From: Mytilus californianus
Taxonomy: Eukaryota; Mollusca; Bivalvia; Mytilida; Mytilidae
DNA length: 64,000 nt
Direction of reading: 5' to 3'
Assembly: GCF_021869535.1 (NCBI RefSeq)
Contig: NW_026262690.1
Location: 13,975,001 to 14,039,000, forward strand
Part shown: positions 22,434-35,574 of the stretch, piece by piece
How positions within the stretch are numbered: the stretch's first letter is position 1
Layout: the number at the start of each line of letters is the position of its first letter
The notes under the pieces: generated by a model
Database searches by the model: none
What the model was told of the DNA's origin: nothing
What the model saw: the letters and a program-made list of their open reading frames with translations, nothing else
Made by a program: the position numbers and the translations under genes

Positions 22434-25400
22434 GTGTGCAAAAAAGGAAGAAAAAAGAAACAACTAAAATTGACTATAGACTTTTTACTTCACCACAAAT
22501 TGTTTTAGTATGTACTTAAAAAGAGTAAGAAAAACAAACTTATATCATCCTTTATCGTGACAAAGCATATTTATTTTTCATTACCATTAAAAAGACTTCA
22601 ATCAGAAGAGATAACCAGACACATAGTAACCTTATTATACAGCCATGAAACAAATACACCATTTTACAGCTTTCTTGACGTTTGGACTCGAATAACAAAA
22701 ACTCTATCTTTTAATCCAACCTTAAATTGATTGTTAGTTCATTAATAACTTACAACTATATGAGAGAAATTCAACTCCTAATTTAAATATACGATTTGAT
22801 ACTTTGTGACGAGTAAATAAACCATAGGATGTCGTAAACAACGCATAAAAGCAGGTGTTTATTACAGTCATGTGTTTGAGGATAAAACTGTTGTGCCAAT
22901 AATTACAGAAATTTAATTTCATAACACTTGGGTATATATATGTATTAACACGAAAGTATTAAGGGCCACCTGCGCCTGAAGCAACTATCCTGACTATTTA
23001 ATTTGGTGTAAATTTTACATGTTTCGAATGAAGAAAAACTGTATCAAATACGAGGCCATATTGTTCATATTTCAGTCAAAGTTTTATTAATTGCACAAAT
23101 GGATGTGTTATTTTATCCTCTCAAAGAAAAGAAATTTTCATTTCCACGCGATATTGAAATCTGATATCTTAATATAACAAAATTATTTTAATCGATATAA
23201 ATTATAACATTTAGCAGTTTTTAAACGGAAACTCAAATTAATATCAAAATCTTGTTCGAAAATGGGAATAACATAGATTTTAACATTTTTTTTTGTACTT
23301 TATGTTTTTATATAGTCTTACTAAAAAGCTTTATTTTTTCGCATTTCTACATATATTCTTTCGTGGCAAAAGATGGGAGTTGAAGTTTGTTAGTTAAAAA
23401 CAGATCTATAAATTCTAATTTATTCATTTTACCATTTGAAGGATTTCTTACGTCAGCAATTACAAATAGTCATATCTATGAGGTCTTTGATCTTGTTTAC
23501 TCGAATACGCCCAACCACAATAAAGAATAGAAAAACACAACATTACGTAAATATTTTTTTGAAATACTCCAGTAATCTAGATTATATTGGAATCCTCTTA
23601 CTTCAGTTCTAATGTCTGCTTTAAACACGATGAAAATTGATGTTTCACATTTTATATTTCTTTTTTATTAGAAATACTCTTAAGATAATCATCGGGTATA
23701 TATACATGTACATGTGAACTATTGCATCTGGAAAATTGTCTAGTCTATAATGGCCCAACCGATCATCGTCTAATTATTCCCCATTAACAGGATTATTGTT
23801 CTTTTCTGTCTTCGGAGAACTTGGTATAGTCTCTTTCGAGTACATTTAAATATATGAATGAACATAAGCAAAATTTTATAAACGTATTGAAAAATTCAAT
23901 TCCTTTTATCGATAAGGACAATAATATGTACTTTTTAAGTATATTTGTGAAGGGCCACATATAGAAAATATCGATTATAGAGACCTAGGCCATAATTAAC
24001 AACCAACAATTTATAGACTTTTCTGAAATAAATTACTTTATTGAGTCTTCATCTAAATCTTAACTTAACACTTGATATTGGTTACTTTCCTTTTTGGAGA
24101 GGAATGCAAATAGAAGAGTAGAGCCCTCCAGATGTCTTTTGGCTATTTTCGTAGTTGTGTTGCTGTCTCTTTTTGACGTGCATCCCACATCACTATTTTA
24201 TTCATCATAAAAATAGTGACATAATTTCTATAATATAAAAGGCTCTTCTGCGAAACTAATCTCACTGCCACTTCATAAGAATTCCTATATACTAGTTAAT
24301 AGTTTACAAATTAAATATTACAATGAATAGCAAAATGTTGTTGAAAAGTGCTAAGCACATCTCTTGTGGAAACAGGCACTATTTTACGCTATATACAACG
24401 TGAAACACGATGACTTACCGACTGTCACAGTGATCGTGTGATATCTAAATACTTATAAGGTAAATCAGGCATATTTTATTACTTATAGTATCGTCGCGTT
24501 TGTTGTCAATTGAACATTGCTATGAAACCCTGTAATTTCAAGACACTGTTAACAAAACATTGTAGTTCGATTCCTATAATTATCTTAAATATTCCGAATG
24601 GTCAGTGCAATAACAATTTCGAATGACCACAGATGCAAACATAATTATTACCTAGATTTTCCATCAGACGCTTCATCTGACATTGTAGGACCTCTTTGGG
24701 TGGCAAGATTGAAGGAAGGGTCTTGTAACCGGACATTTTATTGCATATTTATCGTTAGCATTTATTTCATCTTGATTATCATCCTATCGTGAAGTATTCC
24801 TCTTATGGACAAAAATTTCTCACGAAGACAGTTATGGTTGTTTAATGGCAAAGTAATTTTGCATTGTGAACTGTCCGTACTACCGATACACTGAAGTCTG
24901 TTATTGAGTACTTTGTGTCTTAAATAGTTATTTTATTGCACATCTTGTCCTATTATTTAGAATTAAACCAATAATTAGAGTTTAAGGTTGATTTCTATCG
25001 TCAAGAGAAAATTACGAAAATATTACTCATTGACCAATTACAAAATTTTATGGTAAAGGTGTTTTTATTTTGCTGCCAGGTAACCAACACCTGTATAACA
25101 TCAATGGTATCATTTTGTCGTACAGTATTGTCAGATTTAACATTTGGCAAAATAAGATGTTACAAACATATTATTTGTAATTAAATGTAAACTGTAGATG
25201 ATTGAGAGAAAAAAAAATATTACAATGGGAGGTATCAACCAATTGTACACAAAAAATGTCACGTATGTACAGCCATAGATGCATCGAAGGACTAAATAAT
25301 ATCAACAATCATATAAATGAAGATACTGAAATAAATAAACATATAAAATATATTACAAAAACTGTCAGAAGTAGGAATATATTATAATTGTTATAATTTG

Positions 25401-28400
25401 TTATATTATTTAAATGGATTTTATTGTTTTGAGAAAACGCAGAAATATGAATGTTTGATGATAAAAACCATAAAATAAGAGTATAATTAATAGCTATCCG
25501 TTCATTGTATAACTTATGTAACTCATTTATTAACAGTTATAGCAGAGACATATAGTTAACAATTTGAACTAAGTCTCAAATAAGTAATAAGAATATGCTT
25601 GTTAATCAATATTTGTTACCTAGCGTAATTATGATATTATTTTAAGTTAATTATGTGACACATTCTTCCAGTCAGCTATGAGGTAGTTTTGAAATAAACA
25701 ATTTTATGTTGTCATTATGTTGTGTAAGTGTGTATGTGTTGTTTTATTAATGTTAGATATTGTACCTTGTTGTGTGGAGAGGGGTTACATAGGCTTGGTC
25801 TGTCGTCCAATTCAATCCAATATTCAATTTATTTTGAATAAAATATTGTTTAAAAAATAGTTAAAGAAAGGTTAGTCACCCTTGTGGTAAAACGTTCGGG
25901 ACGGCATCAACTCGATAGAGGGTCTATGAATATGCAGCCAATACCTCGATCAGTATAAGGACGCGTTATGTTTTACTTTATTTTAATTGATTTACATTTT
26001 ATTGCATATTATGTACATTTATCTGATGTCTCCCATAATGCATAAAAGCTATCTGATGTCTCCCATATTGCATAAAAGGATCCGAACAGAGAGAAACGAG
26101 GTCTTACCAGGAATGCTAAAATCCTTATTGCGTAATCAACTGGTATTTGATACAAAAAAAATAAACCATAGATCATAAAACAAACCAAAAAAATCAATTA
26201 TAAATTATCAACTATAATAGATATTACAATTGAAATGTGCAATAAAAAATCATTCACAAAACAAATCACATAAAAGTACAAAAATCATTGAAACAGATAT
26301 TAACAATTACTGGTCAATTTTAAAGTAAACATAGTAACTATTGCTGGTCAATTAAATAAACATATTAAGTAATAGTTTCTATCATAAAAGTAATAATATA
26401 TACTGATGAAGTTGACCGTCGTCTTTTGAAATACAACAGTCCAAATCTTTATTTTCTGTTGCTGATAAATCTCAACTTAAACTGTTTCTGATAATGTCTT
26501 TTTATTTGAATTGTAAAAATAAGAAATTACCCTGTAAAAGTCTTCCAATCATAGTAAAATAAAATAAAATAGATGTATAGATGTATAGATAATAATATAA
26601 ATTGAATTAAAATGAAATAAAATAAAATAAAATAGAAATGAAAAGAACGAAAATGAAAGAGGATACAAAAATATCGAAAATGAATCAAAATACAGAGTAT
26701 GGAAGACATTAATAAGATAAAATGTCTCAAAAAATTTGACAAAGTTTCATAATATTCAATTGTGTAATTCATCTGAAAGGTTTTTCCGAAAAAGTAAAAT
26801 TACGTATAATTTCCGTAAAAACCGACATTATTCGTATTTTTCACGTCGCCACGAGTACCCTTTTAACCACAATAATTTGGCTTTCCTGCAAGATCAATTA
26901 AATGATTTGATTGAAATGAAATTTGTTGCTCCACGCTGTGTCTTAGTTGTTCAGAATAACTAGACACTTGAATACATTAGAAATAGCACAAATACTTTGG
27001 ATAGAACAATCGCTGAATGATGAATAGTCAACTGATGATACTAAAAGAAACACAATATTTAAATTTAACCTATCAACGAAGATCAATTAACTTCATTTAA
27101 GACGTTTAAAAGATGCTGTCAAGTAGTAAAAATACTAGGGGAACAATATTTGAATAAATTGACAGTAAATGAAATTCTACACCATGTGAAAATTTCTATA
27201 ATTATTACTGATGCTTAGCCGGCATGACTCAGTTTCGATAACTGTTCAATGTTATTCAATAAAAATGTGCATGGATAAAGTTATTGGTGACACCCCTGAA
27301 TGAAATTAGACAAAAATAAAAGCATTTGTATGATTTGTGGAAAAAATATAATAAAAAAGTCAATACATATACATACTATTAAAACAATTTTTTTTTTTTT
27401 GAGAACGTGATTTATGGTCAATTTGATCAATACAGAAGTGATCTCAGTGCATAGGTATATTTATCTCCTTTTTAATATCTAGGAGTAAAATGGTCAGAAT
27501 TCAAACCTTGTGAATCAACTTCAAATCTTTGCATTTTCCCCTTCCCATTGTTGATACACAGTAGTGCTTTACTATTGTCCTAGCCCTTGTAATATCAAAA
27601 GTGCGTTAATTCTGTAGGACCAATGTAATGAATCGCTTATTTGAATTTTTATACTGATAGTTTTTATTTGCGCCATAATATCTTCTCTCCCCTTTTTGGT
27701 ATTTGTCAACCCAATCTAGATCTTTATGTTGAAACATTATGCATAAGCAGTGAAAAGATAAGACAGGAGAGTAATGATATCTATTTCAAATTTAAGCTTT
27801 AAATTTTTGACGGTTAGGAAAGAATATAGAAGTACGCTAGTTTGTTTTTAACACAGAAATTCACATTTACATCATTTATTTCTGAAAAAGAGTAACGAAA
27901 ATGTAACCTAGCAACCAACCTATTATTATTCCCACGGTCGCATTTAAAAGTTCTCAATCCTCGAAGCTAATTTCAGCCAACTTGAATTTGAAATTGTCGA
28001 GTCTAACTCATTTATTAACCACGAAACATATCACCCACCAGTTATCTTACGAACCAGAAAAGTATACAGTGAGAGTAATTAGAAAATGAAACATACTTAA
28101 TAAACCAGTTGCTTATACTAATTCAATACGTTCTTTGACACAATACATTTTCCGACGAGGATAAAAAATACGGTTTGCGCAAAATTGACACGGAAAAGTG
28201 ATGAAGTAAGCCAATAAATTTAGCAAGAAATATTTTATGGGGTGTGATTATGCAAAGAGATGCAATATATTATTTATAGAGCCGTTTTATAGCATACCAT
28301 ATCACCGTTACGATTAGCCAATGATATTCCTGGAAAAAAATATTACTTTGTTATAATAGATCATCAAATATTGAAATGTTTGTATCTCAATTTTCAAGTC

Positions 28401-29164
28401 TATATTGATTTTGACGCAAATGATTTTCTGTCTGAAAAATAAGAAAAACTTAAACTGTTTGTGAATAAGGTTTGAAGCTATGTTTTACCAGCCATATTTT
28501 CTTTAATATACAAATTACATATCAAACAAATACATTTCCTCCAAAACTGTTGATATTCAACATGAATATTCACATCTTCTATTACAACGTGTTTTCCCAA
28601 CCATTGAAATTCAGCATGTATAAAAGACGATATATCCAAAGTGGTTGTAGATCGTTGTAATCATAAATTATACTTCGACCATGCAACTACAAATAGTAAC
28701 ATATCATTCTGATACTAAACGTCTGTATGTACAATACTAATACCACACGATCAACTTTTCAAAATCCTACAATACTTATACCCTACGACCGACTTTCCCA
28801 TACACTAAAATACTAATACAAAATGTTCCTCTTTTCCATGCGCAACACCAATAATAACTACATAAATGTTTTTCCACGTTCTGCGCCACTACTACCCAAA
28901 TTGTCGTCTTTTATCAGTACTCTACACAATACGAAAATGTTCGTCTTTTTTACACTCTACTCTATTAATACCATATTGTTCATCTTTTCCACTCTCTACA
29001 CAATACCAAAATGATAGTCTTTCTTTTTCAATTTACACCGTTTATAACATATTAGTCATCTTTTCAACACTCTACACAATACCAAAATGATACTTTTTTA
29101 CATTCTACACTATAATATCAAAATATCAGAGGTATGGGCTCAATTCAAAGACTACTCCAGCCAT
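22434..29164. other. Long AT-rich non-coding region
   Basis: About 6.7 kb with no convincing gene. Small items: an element scrap at 24120-24200 ('gatgtcttttggctattttc' 'gttgctgtctc'); a diverged retroposon-like stretch at 25740-25850; a 30-bp duplication at 26021-26080 ('atctgatgtctcccata' twice); A-rich simple sequence ('aaaataaaat') at 26560-26640; a possible retroelement scrap at 26775-26960; and 'ctacacaataccaaaatg' repeated loosely at 28790-29120. Short frames in this region lack domains. Confidence 0.45.
28790..29120 (+). repeat. Loose tandem repeat of ~35-80-bp spacing
   Basis: 'ctacacaatac' with 'caaaatg' and a preceding 'catcttttcaacactc' recurs at about 28921, 28992, 29073 and 29106. 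Spacing is uneven and units are diverged, so it is an old or partly deleted minisatellite. Confidence 0.5.
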
Positions 29165-29221
29165 GAGGAAGAACGAGTGATTTTATTACACGACAACTGT
29201 CGCCAACATGTTAGAAGATAG
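29165..29221 (+). pseudogene. Mariner/Tc1-like transposase scrap
   Basis: The frame from 29165 reads EEERVILLHDNCRQHVRR and then TAG. The block 'ILLHDN-R-HV' is the hallmark second catalytic-aspartate region of mariner-family transposases, where the usual text is 'LLHDNARPH'. Only this short block remains. The upstream 'ctactccagccatg' may belong to the same relic. About 120 bp downstream lies a retroposon tail. Confidence 0.45.
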
Positions 29222-29337
29222 TTACGATATAGTACTTTTATACTGCCAAAATCTGCAATGACATTTTACTGAAAAGAAGATGTATTTCATATTGCTAATT
29301 TTAGTGTAAATAATGTATATACATTTTAGATAGTCTC

Positions 29338-29455
29338 TCATAACTTTTTTTAGAGTGGCTCTTGTATGTTTTATGATGTTGTTTTATTACCTATTTGTAT
29401 GTTTTATAAAATGAAGAGGTGAGACTTAAATAAAGTATTGTCTTGTCTTGTCTAC
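29338..29455 (+). mobile_element. Retroposon 3' end with (TTGTC)n tail, copy 2
   Basis: 'cttttttta' 'gagtggctcttgtatg', then 'gaagaggtgagacttaaata' 'aagtattg' and 'tcttgtcttgtct' match the copy at 17805-17900. The two copies differ in the middle (for example 'tgatgttgttttattacc' here), so they are independent insertions. Confidence 0.65.
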
Positions 29456-30729
29456 GATATAGTCTCATAATCTCAACTCACTACCGTCACAGTTTTCCAC
29501 AATATGAACCGAAATTAAATACGTCTGACACTTTCTGCTGAAAATTGTTTTGGAATAGCGCGACGGATGCATAGTGCTTATCCTGTCGATCCAACATGTC
29601 GCCTGGGTTAACCACACCGCTTCGATTTTTCAAATTCCTTTACTTCGGTACACGGATTTCGAGAATTTTAATGAAAGTTGAAATTCTGAATTTGTCAACA
29701 ACCCTTTTATAAAATAAAAAGTTGAAATATACTATTTGAAAATTTTGACATTGCGGTAAATTATGACAAAATACTAGCCATATTAGTACAGTGCCTTGAA
29801 GGACATCTGGTTGAAATTATTCATGTCGTACAGGTTATGCACAAAAAAGTAGTACATGTAACTAAAACGGGAACATACACAGGTGTCGGGGGAATTTAAT
29901 ACTAAAACCCAATACACACATATCAACAAAAGCGAGGCAAAAATTTAAAAGCTGAAAATAAATCTGGTAGAATATACCTATAAATAATCGTAAAGTCAAA
30001 GGTTATCATTTCAAACCGCCTCGATTGACCTTTGTGAGTAATATTTCCTGATAAGATCTCGTGATAACAAAAAGATAGATCGCTATCTTAATTTGGGTGG
30101 AGGGAAAAGAATACAGTTTGTATTGAATTTCCAAAAGAAGTTCAAATTGTCACATATTTGAATAATTACCTGCTTATGTTTATACATCTCTGATGATACC
30201 TATAGGTAAACAATGAACAGGTGTGATCAGGTAAAGGGTATAATTTACCTACTCAGCCAAATAATTCTAAACAAAGTAATTTTCAATCAGGGTGGTTTCA
30301 GCTTTACGCAATTTTAGATATTTAAATTGCAAATTACTTCAGACTTGACATTAATCAATTCTGATTTTAATTTATGTTTTCAAAAATTCAATTAAAAGGA
30401 TAATAATTTATGTAGTAATGTCTTTGGTAAAAAAGTTTTGCAATTATCATACCCTTCGAAGAATAAGAACAGAGGAAAGATGTATTAGGAAATAAACGAC
30501 GAATAGATAAGTAAATGTCTAACCATAGAAATCTCTTTAAGATTGACATTATAAACAGTCAAATATTCATCCATGGCATATTATATTATACGACGTGGAA
30601 AATAAGCAACAACTCAAAATTACAAGAAAAATCTAGCAAAAAAAAAGGTGAATATTACATCTACAACAGTATTGAGGAAGTTTGCCTTGTCTACTACATA
30701 TGTAATACAAACATTAACTATACACATTA
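29456..30729. other. AT-rich spacer, nothing recognised
   Basis: Non-coding. An 89-codon plus frame starts at 30515 and runs into the next dispersed element. It has no domain and its end is the element's own sequence, so I do not call it a gene. Confidence 0.45.
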
Positions 30730-31475
30730 CGTAAAAGGTTCCGCGGAACCCTGTGTCTCGCCTGCTGTCAGTGTAAAAGTGTGATGTTGACTTAAATATT
30801 TAGTCCATTTATCATTAAAATATGGATTTTTTTTTTAAAATCAAACTGTTTTCTTCCAATGTTATTTCTTGATCTTAAAAAAAAACTTTTATCCAGGTTT
30901 TATAACATTCCATGAAGGTTAGACACAGTTATTGATGTCTAAATTTGATTAATCCCAACCTATATGTAAATGTTCCAATCCAAAAAAAGTCTATTTATGT
31001 AAGTAAAATACGAAAAAATGTAATAAAAAATATTTGCAAATTTTGCTTCACACATATATTGAAATCATGAAAAAGTTTCTGCCAAAATTTCATAAAATTC
31101 TTTGAAGGTTTGACTAAGTTATTGATGTTTAAAAACTTTAACTCCAGAATGAATCTTAATACAGAGAGCTAAATAACTTATTCCTTTTATCAATAAAATA
31201 TGGAAAAATTGAAATAAAAATTTGCAAAATTTAGCTCTGGATTCTGTCTTTTTATCACCAAAAAGCTTCTGTCCAAGTTTCATAAAATTCAAAGAGGGTT
31301 TGGCAAAATTATTAATGTCTAAAAAAGACTTTTTCCTCATACTGAACCTAATGTTGACGAACAACGACGCCACCCCACCGCCAAAGACGGAATGTCGGAT
31401 CTCTACATCACGCTTACTTGACAAAATACGTAGGCTCGACAAAAATGACGCAAATTCTCATAGCCGAAACATAAT
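30730..31475 (+). mobile_element. Dispersed mussel element with three internal ~185-bp repeats
   Basis: It opens with 'aaggttccgcggaaccctgt' 'gtctcgcc', a small palindrome, and closes with 'acgccaccccaccgccaaag' 'acggaatgtcgg' and 'acaaaatacgtaggctcgac'. Both ends match from memory a widespread Mytilus repeat. In between, 'aagtttcataaaattc' plus 'gaaggtttgactaagttatt' 'gatgt' occurs three times, with the 'ttattgatgt' anchors near 30930, 31115 and 31309. Frames of 107 and 85 codons on opposite strands at the right end are features of the repeat, not genes. Confidence 0.7.
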
Positions 31476-32822
31476 ATAAAAATAAGGAGATTTGGACCAA
31501 TTACACAACAATCCACCAGAGTCCAAATGATGATTATACTGATTGTGTGAAGGGTGGAAAATTCTTGAATATACTGATTGTATAAAGGGTTAAAACGGAT
31601 ATTTTCGTGCATGAAAACTATTTATTTAATCAAAATATCACTTTTATATCCCGAACCTTCATGAGGGTATAGACTGTTAATACACATATCAGATTAACAG
31701 GATTTGGTCAAATTCTTCAAATGTTTTACAGAGTATAAATCTCGTATTCGGATTGTATACTCGTTCTACAGATAATTAATTCGGGAAACCAAAATAAATT
31801 CATAGAACACCTACACATCGAACAGTGCATTCTAGATAAAATGCATTAGTAAGTCAATATGCCATTTACTCTGTAACACTAATTGTATTATATGATGTCA
31901 TTTCTACCCACAGGTATCGCACAGGTGTTCAGCAAGGTGAAATTATATCTCCCATATCATTTAATAATTGTCGTTTAGGATAGTCTTTTTACGATTTGAT
32001 ATCATGTTTTATATCATTCGATGTAACAGCTCGTACAAAATATATCCTATGTTTAAGAAATTTGTTTTGAACAAATCTTTTCATCACGACAACATAAGAT
32101 TGACATAATCTTTAATTATGTTTCACGGTATACAAATGTTTGTATTTGGTTTCTTACCCCAAAATACCTCAGCTGCTCATAACAGTTGGTAAATGATGAA
32201 GTCACGTAATAACGTGTATAGATGGCAATAAACGCTTACATTGTTAAAGCTTGTAATGCTAGAATGTAATAAGAATTACAATGCACTAGTTGAGGCCATG
32301 ACTTTATATAAAATTGATATACTTTGAGTATTAAGAGATCAACTTAGCATTACATTATATGACACGATGGCACTAAAAGTTAATGCAATTTATTTAACAC
32401 TTGTATTGACACCGACTGAAAAATGTTTCGTCTATTTTTACTACTCTGCTTTTTGTCAGATAAATGTTCTTTACTGTACAAATATGAATACAGGAAATTT
32501 CGAGTATATAGAAAAGGAACAGCAATCCAAGGAGAGCAAGACAAAAAAATAAAATAAAAAAAAACAAAACATAGAAAAACACTTCTAGTATAAAACATTT
32601 CATTGTTCAATAGAATCATTAAACTACGAACTGTCACGTGATTATGCTTAATTATTTGTAAATGAGTAGGAATAGGTCTAAAATGATGGTTCCAGTTATA
32701 CAACAAGAACAAATACCAAAAACAGTACAATGAGCCAATAACAACTTCCTACTATTTTTAGCAAAAGTTTGTTATAATTGTACTGATGTTGTGTTGTAAA
32801 TATTCCTTCATGGTGGCCTTAA
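31476..32822. other. AT-rich spacer, nothing recognised
   Basis: Non-coding. 'gtgtgaagggt' with 'atactgattgta' repeats once at 31545-31590. The 116-codon minus frame at 32730 is low-complexity, lies opposite another frame and has no domain. Confidence 0.45.
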
Positions 32823-32986
32823 CAAGTTTCAAATGCCATATGTATACACAGTATATCTAGTTTTTCACTATGAAATAAGGTCATGTGGTATGATTGCCAA
32901 GTTTCAAATGCCATATGTATACATATTATAATTAGTTTCTTAATATAAAATAAGGTCATGTGGTATGATTGCCAATGAGACATTTA
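32823..32986 (+). repeat. Two-unit ~80-bp tandem duplication at an element edge
   Basis: 'aagtttcaaatgccatatgt' 'atacac' to 'ataaggtcatgtggtatgat' 'tgccaa' is repeated, starting near 32823 and 32903. The second copy runs straight into the dispersed element, so the duplication includes the element's terminal motif. Confidence 0.8.
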
Positions 32987-33215
32987 TCCATAAAGACCAA
33001 AGAACAAGGATGTGAACAACTACCGTTCACCGCATGACCATCAACAATGAAGAAAACTGATGACACAAAGGGAAGACAAGCCGGTCTGATTTGTACTAAA
33101 CTAATAACGCCGAAAAACCATTATAACAGACAGCAACATACAACAAACACTGGATTACAGGTTCCTGGCTTGGGACTGGCACATACATAATGTGACGGGA
33201 TTAAACATCTTTGTT
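32965..33215 (+). mobile_element. Dispersed mussel element, 'ggtatgattgccaatgagac' family
   Basis: 'gtggtatgattgccaatgag' 'ac', 'aaggatgtgaacaactaccg' 'ttcaccgcatgaccatcaac', 'aatgaagaaaac', 'caggttcctggcttgggact' 'ggcacata' and 'gtgacgggattaaacat' follow in the order I recall for mussel repeats. The last part is the reverse complement of the 'cctgtcccaagtcaggag' block at 63866. No coding capacity. Confidence 0.75.
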
Positions 33216-33540
33216 AGCTTTCAATACTTAGCTTTCCAATTAAAGCAGTTCCATATTAGGCATCTCTCTTTCTACTTTGATGGATTGATTTCCCTTTTTC
33301 ATATTTGTTCTCTCATTATTTTACAAGTGCACTATTTCACTATATAAACTAGTTTCGTATCTCCTCGCTTTCTGATATTCTCATTACCCATTATCTAAGC
33401 ATGAATGAAAGGCAAACGTCAATGAGACAGTAACCCATTTTCACACGAAACCAAAAGATATTTATCTACATGTGTATGCAAACTTTAGTTTCCTCGGAAT
33501 TATATTATTTTTTTCATTCATACATAAAACACTCTTCAAA
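33216..33540. other. Spacer, nothing recognised
   Basis: Non-coding sequence between two dispersed elements. No frame or RNA gene is seen. Confidence 0.45.
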
Positions 33541-33680
33541 GGCACCAGGTTTATAATTTGGTACGCCAGACAGACGCGCAATTCGTCTCTAAAGACTAAT
33601 CAATGACGCCCGAATCCAAAAAGTTAAAAGGCCAAAAAAGTACGAAGTTGGAGAGCATTGACAACCAGAAATTCCAAAAA
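33541..33680 (+). mobile_element. Dispersed element, 'gacgcgcgtttcgtc' core family, copy 3
   Basis: 'ataatttggtacgccagaca' 'gacgcgcaattcgtctc' then 'atcaatgacgcccgaatcca' 'aaaagttaaaaggcc' and 'gaagttggagagcattgaca' match copies at 1255 and 1606. A 'gaca' duplication sits inside the core. The reverse-strand frame across it is not a gene. Confidence 0.75.
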
Positions 33681-33889
33681 TCCATATTTGAAATTTTTTC
33701 AAAAGCCATGAATTATGGTCCGTATTATTGGCATTACAAAAAGTTTTACATTTGTTTATAAAAAATACCCAATATTTATTTATTTGTAAGTTCAAAAAAA
33801 AGTCCAACAATTGTACCAATAAAGTTTGAAGAAATATAAAATCTCTGTAAACTAAATGTTCTAAAAAGAGGTAGGGGATACAGAGGAGG

Positions 33890-34512
33890 CAATCAAAACC
33901 GTAAGTCAAAGAAAAAACAGACAACACCATGGTCAAAAGGAAAAACAACATAAAGACAAACAAGTGTCAACAAAACACTACACAGAAGGCTAAAGAATAA
34001 ACAACACTCACCCAACCATGGCACACAGGTTCCCCAGAAGGCTAAAGAATAAGCAACACTCACCCAACCAAGACACACAGGTTCCCCAGAAGGCTAAAGA
34101 ATAAGCAACAATCACCCAACCAAGACACACAGGTTCCCCAGAAGGCTAAAGAATAAGCAACACTCACCCAACCATGACACACAGGTTCCCCAGAAGGCTA
34201 AAGAATAAGCAACACTTACCCAAGAATGACACACAGGTTCCCCAGAAGGCTAACGAATAAACAACACTCACCCAACCATGGCACACAGGTTCCCCAGAAG
34301 GCTAAAGAATAAGCAACACTCATCCAACCAAGACACACAGGTTCCCCAGAAGGCTAAAGAATAAGCAACACTCACCCAACCAAGACACACAGGTTCCCCA
34401 GAAGGCTAAAGAATAAGCAACACTTACCCAAGAATGACACACAGGTTCCCCAGAAGGCTAAAGAATAAGCAACACTCACCCAACCATGACACACAGGTTC
34501 CCCAGAAGGCTA
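33890..34512 (+). repeat. 52-bp tandem array, about 10 units, grown from a dispersed element
   Basis: 'caggttccccagaaggctaa' 'agaataagcaacactcaccc' 'aaccaagacaca' is a 52-bp unit; 'caggttcccc' recurs at 34026, 34078, 34130, 34182, 34234, 34286, 34338, 34390, 34442 and 34494. Variants are small ('aagaatgacac', 'catggcac'), so the array is young. The left flank (33890-33990, 'aaacagacaacaccatggtc' and 'aacactacacagaaggctaa') is a dispersed-element body whose own 'ctaaagaataaacaacac' block is part of the unit. Confidence 0.92.
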
Positions 34513-35574
34513 ATCAGTTCATGCTTTACAAGGGACTTCAGTAATGTTGATAACAGAAAGAAAAAAAATCGGTTATAAGCCTCATTTGGCGATGTCACAA
34601 TTGAGGAAAAGATAACGAAATTGTAGCTACGATAAGAAACACATATCTGTTGTCATCGTTAACATGAGCCTTTTATACATTTTGGCATAAAAGGAAATAC
34701 TAGGGACTCTTGTTCAACATGCCACCTGTTTCTCCGGACAATAGCTTAACGTATTTTATATCTAGTGTACAATTTTGAACATGAAAATAGTTGCAGACAA
34801 TTAATCCATTATCCAAGAACCGAATTTGTATGAGCTCTTACCGGAAATATTAACACCTGTCTAAACAACTAAAACTTAGAAATAGACAACGAAAATTCGC
34901 ACGTTTATAAGAACTGAAAGTATTTACTAGAAATTCTTTGAATAATGAGTAATGTCCCACTTGTAAAGCATTGTGATCAGTGTGCTTCACAGATAAACCA
35001 AGCACGCATTTATTTACTTATTCAGCTCTTTGTAAAGGCTTAGTGATCATAATGTGATCATAATGTTTAATCCGACCCTAGTAATTTGACCTGATTTTTT
35101 CAAGCCTGATATAGGTAAGCTATTACAAAAACCTTTTTGTTTTACAATGAAACTCACGCAAATAGAATACGAATAATCTATTAGTAGTATCAGATTTTAT
35201 TTTATATTATAGTATCAGCTTGTCGACACGGTAGAAAGTTTTTTTTGGCTCGTTTGGTGCGCTCACTTGACAAAAAGCCTCCTATTCTGTCATGTAGTAG
35301 ACCAATGTGCTAAAAATCAGATAATTTGTACGTCATATTATTTTAATAATCATAAGATCATCAATACTACGAATCGTTTTAACATTATTTTTTCCAATTT
35401 TTCACTTTATAAACTTAATGAAACTAACTACTATACAGGCTACAGGAATTGGAGATTGTATTTTATTGTAAAAATAATATGCCGTCATTTCTCTCTTTGA
35501 CTGACCATCAGCCACAGAAAAAACAAATTTGGAAACGAATGTTACAGAAAATAATCAAATAATTATATAGAAGG
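34513..35574. other. AT-rich spacer, nothing recognised
   Basis: Non-coding. There is an 11-bp duplication at about 35045-35067 ('gatcataatgt' twice). No exon or RNA gene is supported. Confidence 0.5.

Noticed and set aside
24560-24580. B-box-like 'gttcgattcc'
   Set aside because: No A box or cloverleaf arms upstream, so it is likely chance.
31119-31479. 107-codon minus frame and 85-codon plus frame
   Set aside because: Both lie over the right end of a dispersed element and occur as part of that repeat.
32380-32730. 116-codon minus frame with hydrophobic stretches
   Set aside because: Low-complexity Phe/Leu/Tyr composition from A/T runs on the other strand, nested with another frame and with no domain.
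33589-33963. 124-codon minus frame
   Set aside because: It runs through two adjacent dispersed elements (33541-33680 and 33890 onward), and the hydrophobic look comes from their A-rich plus strand.
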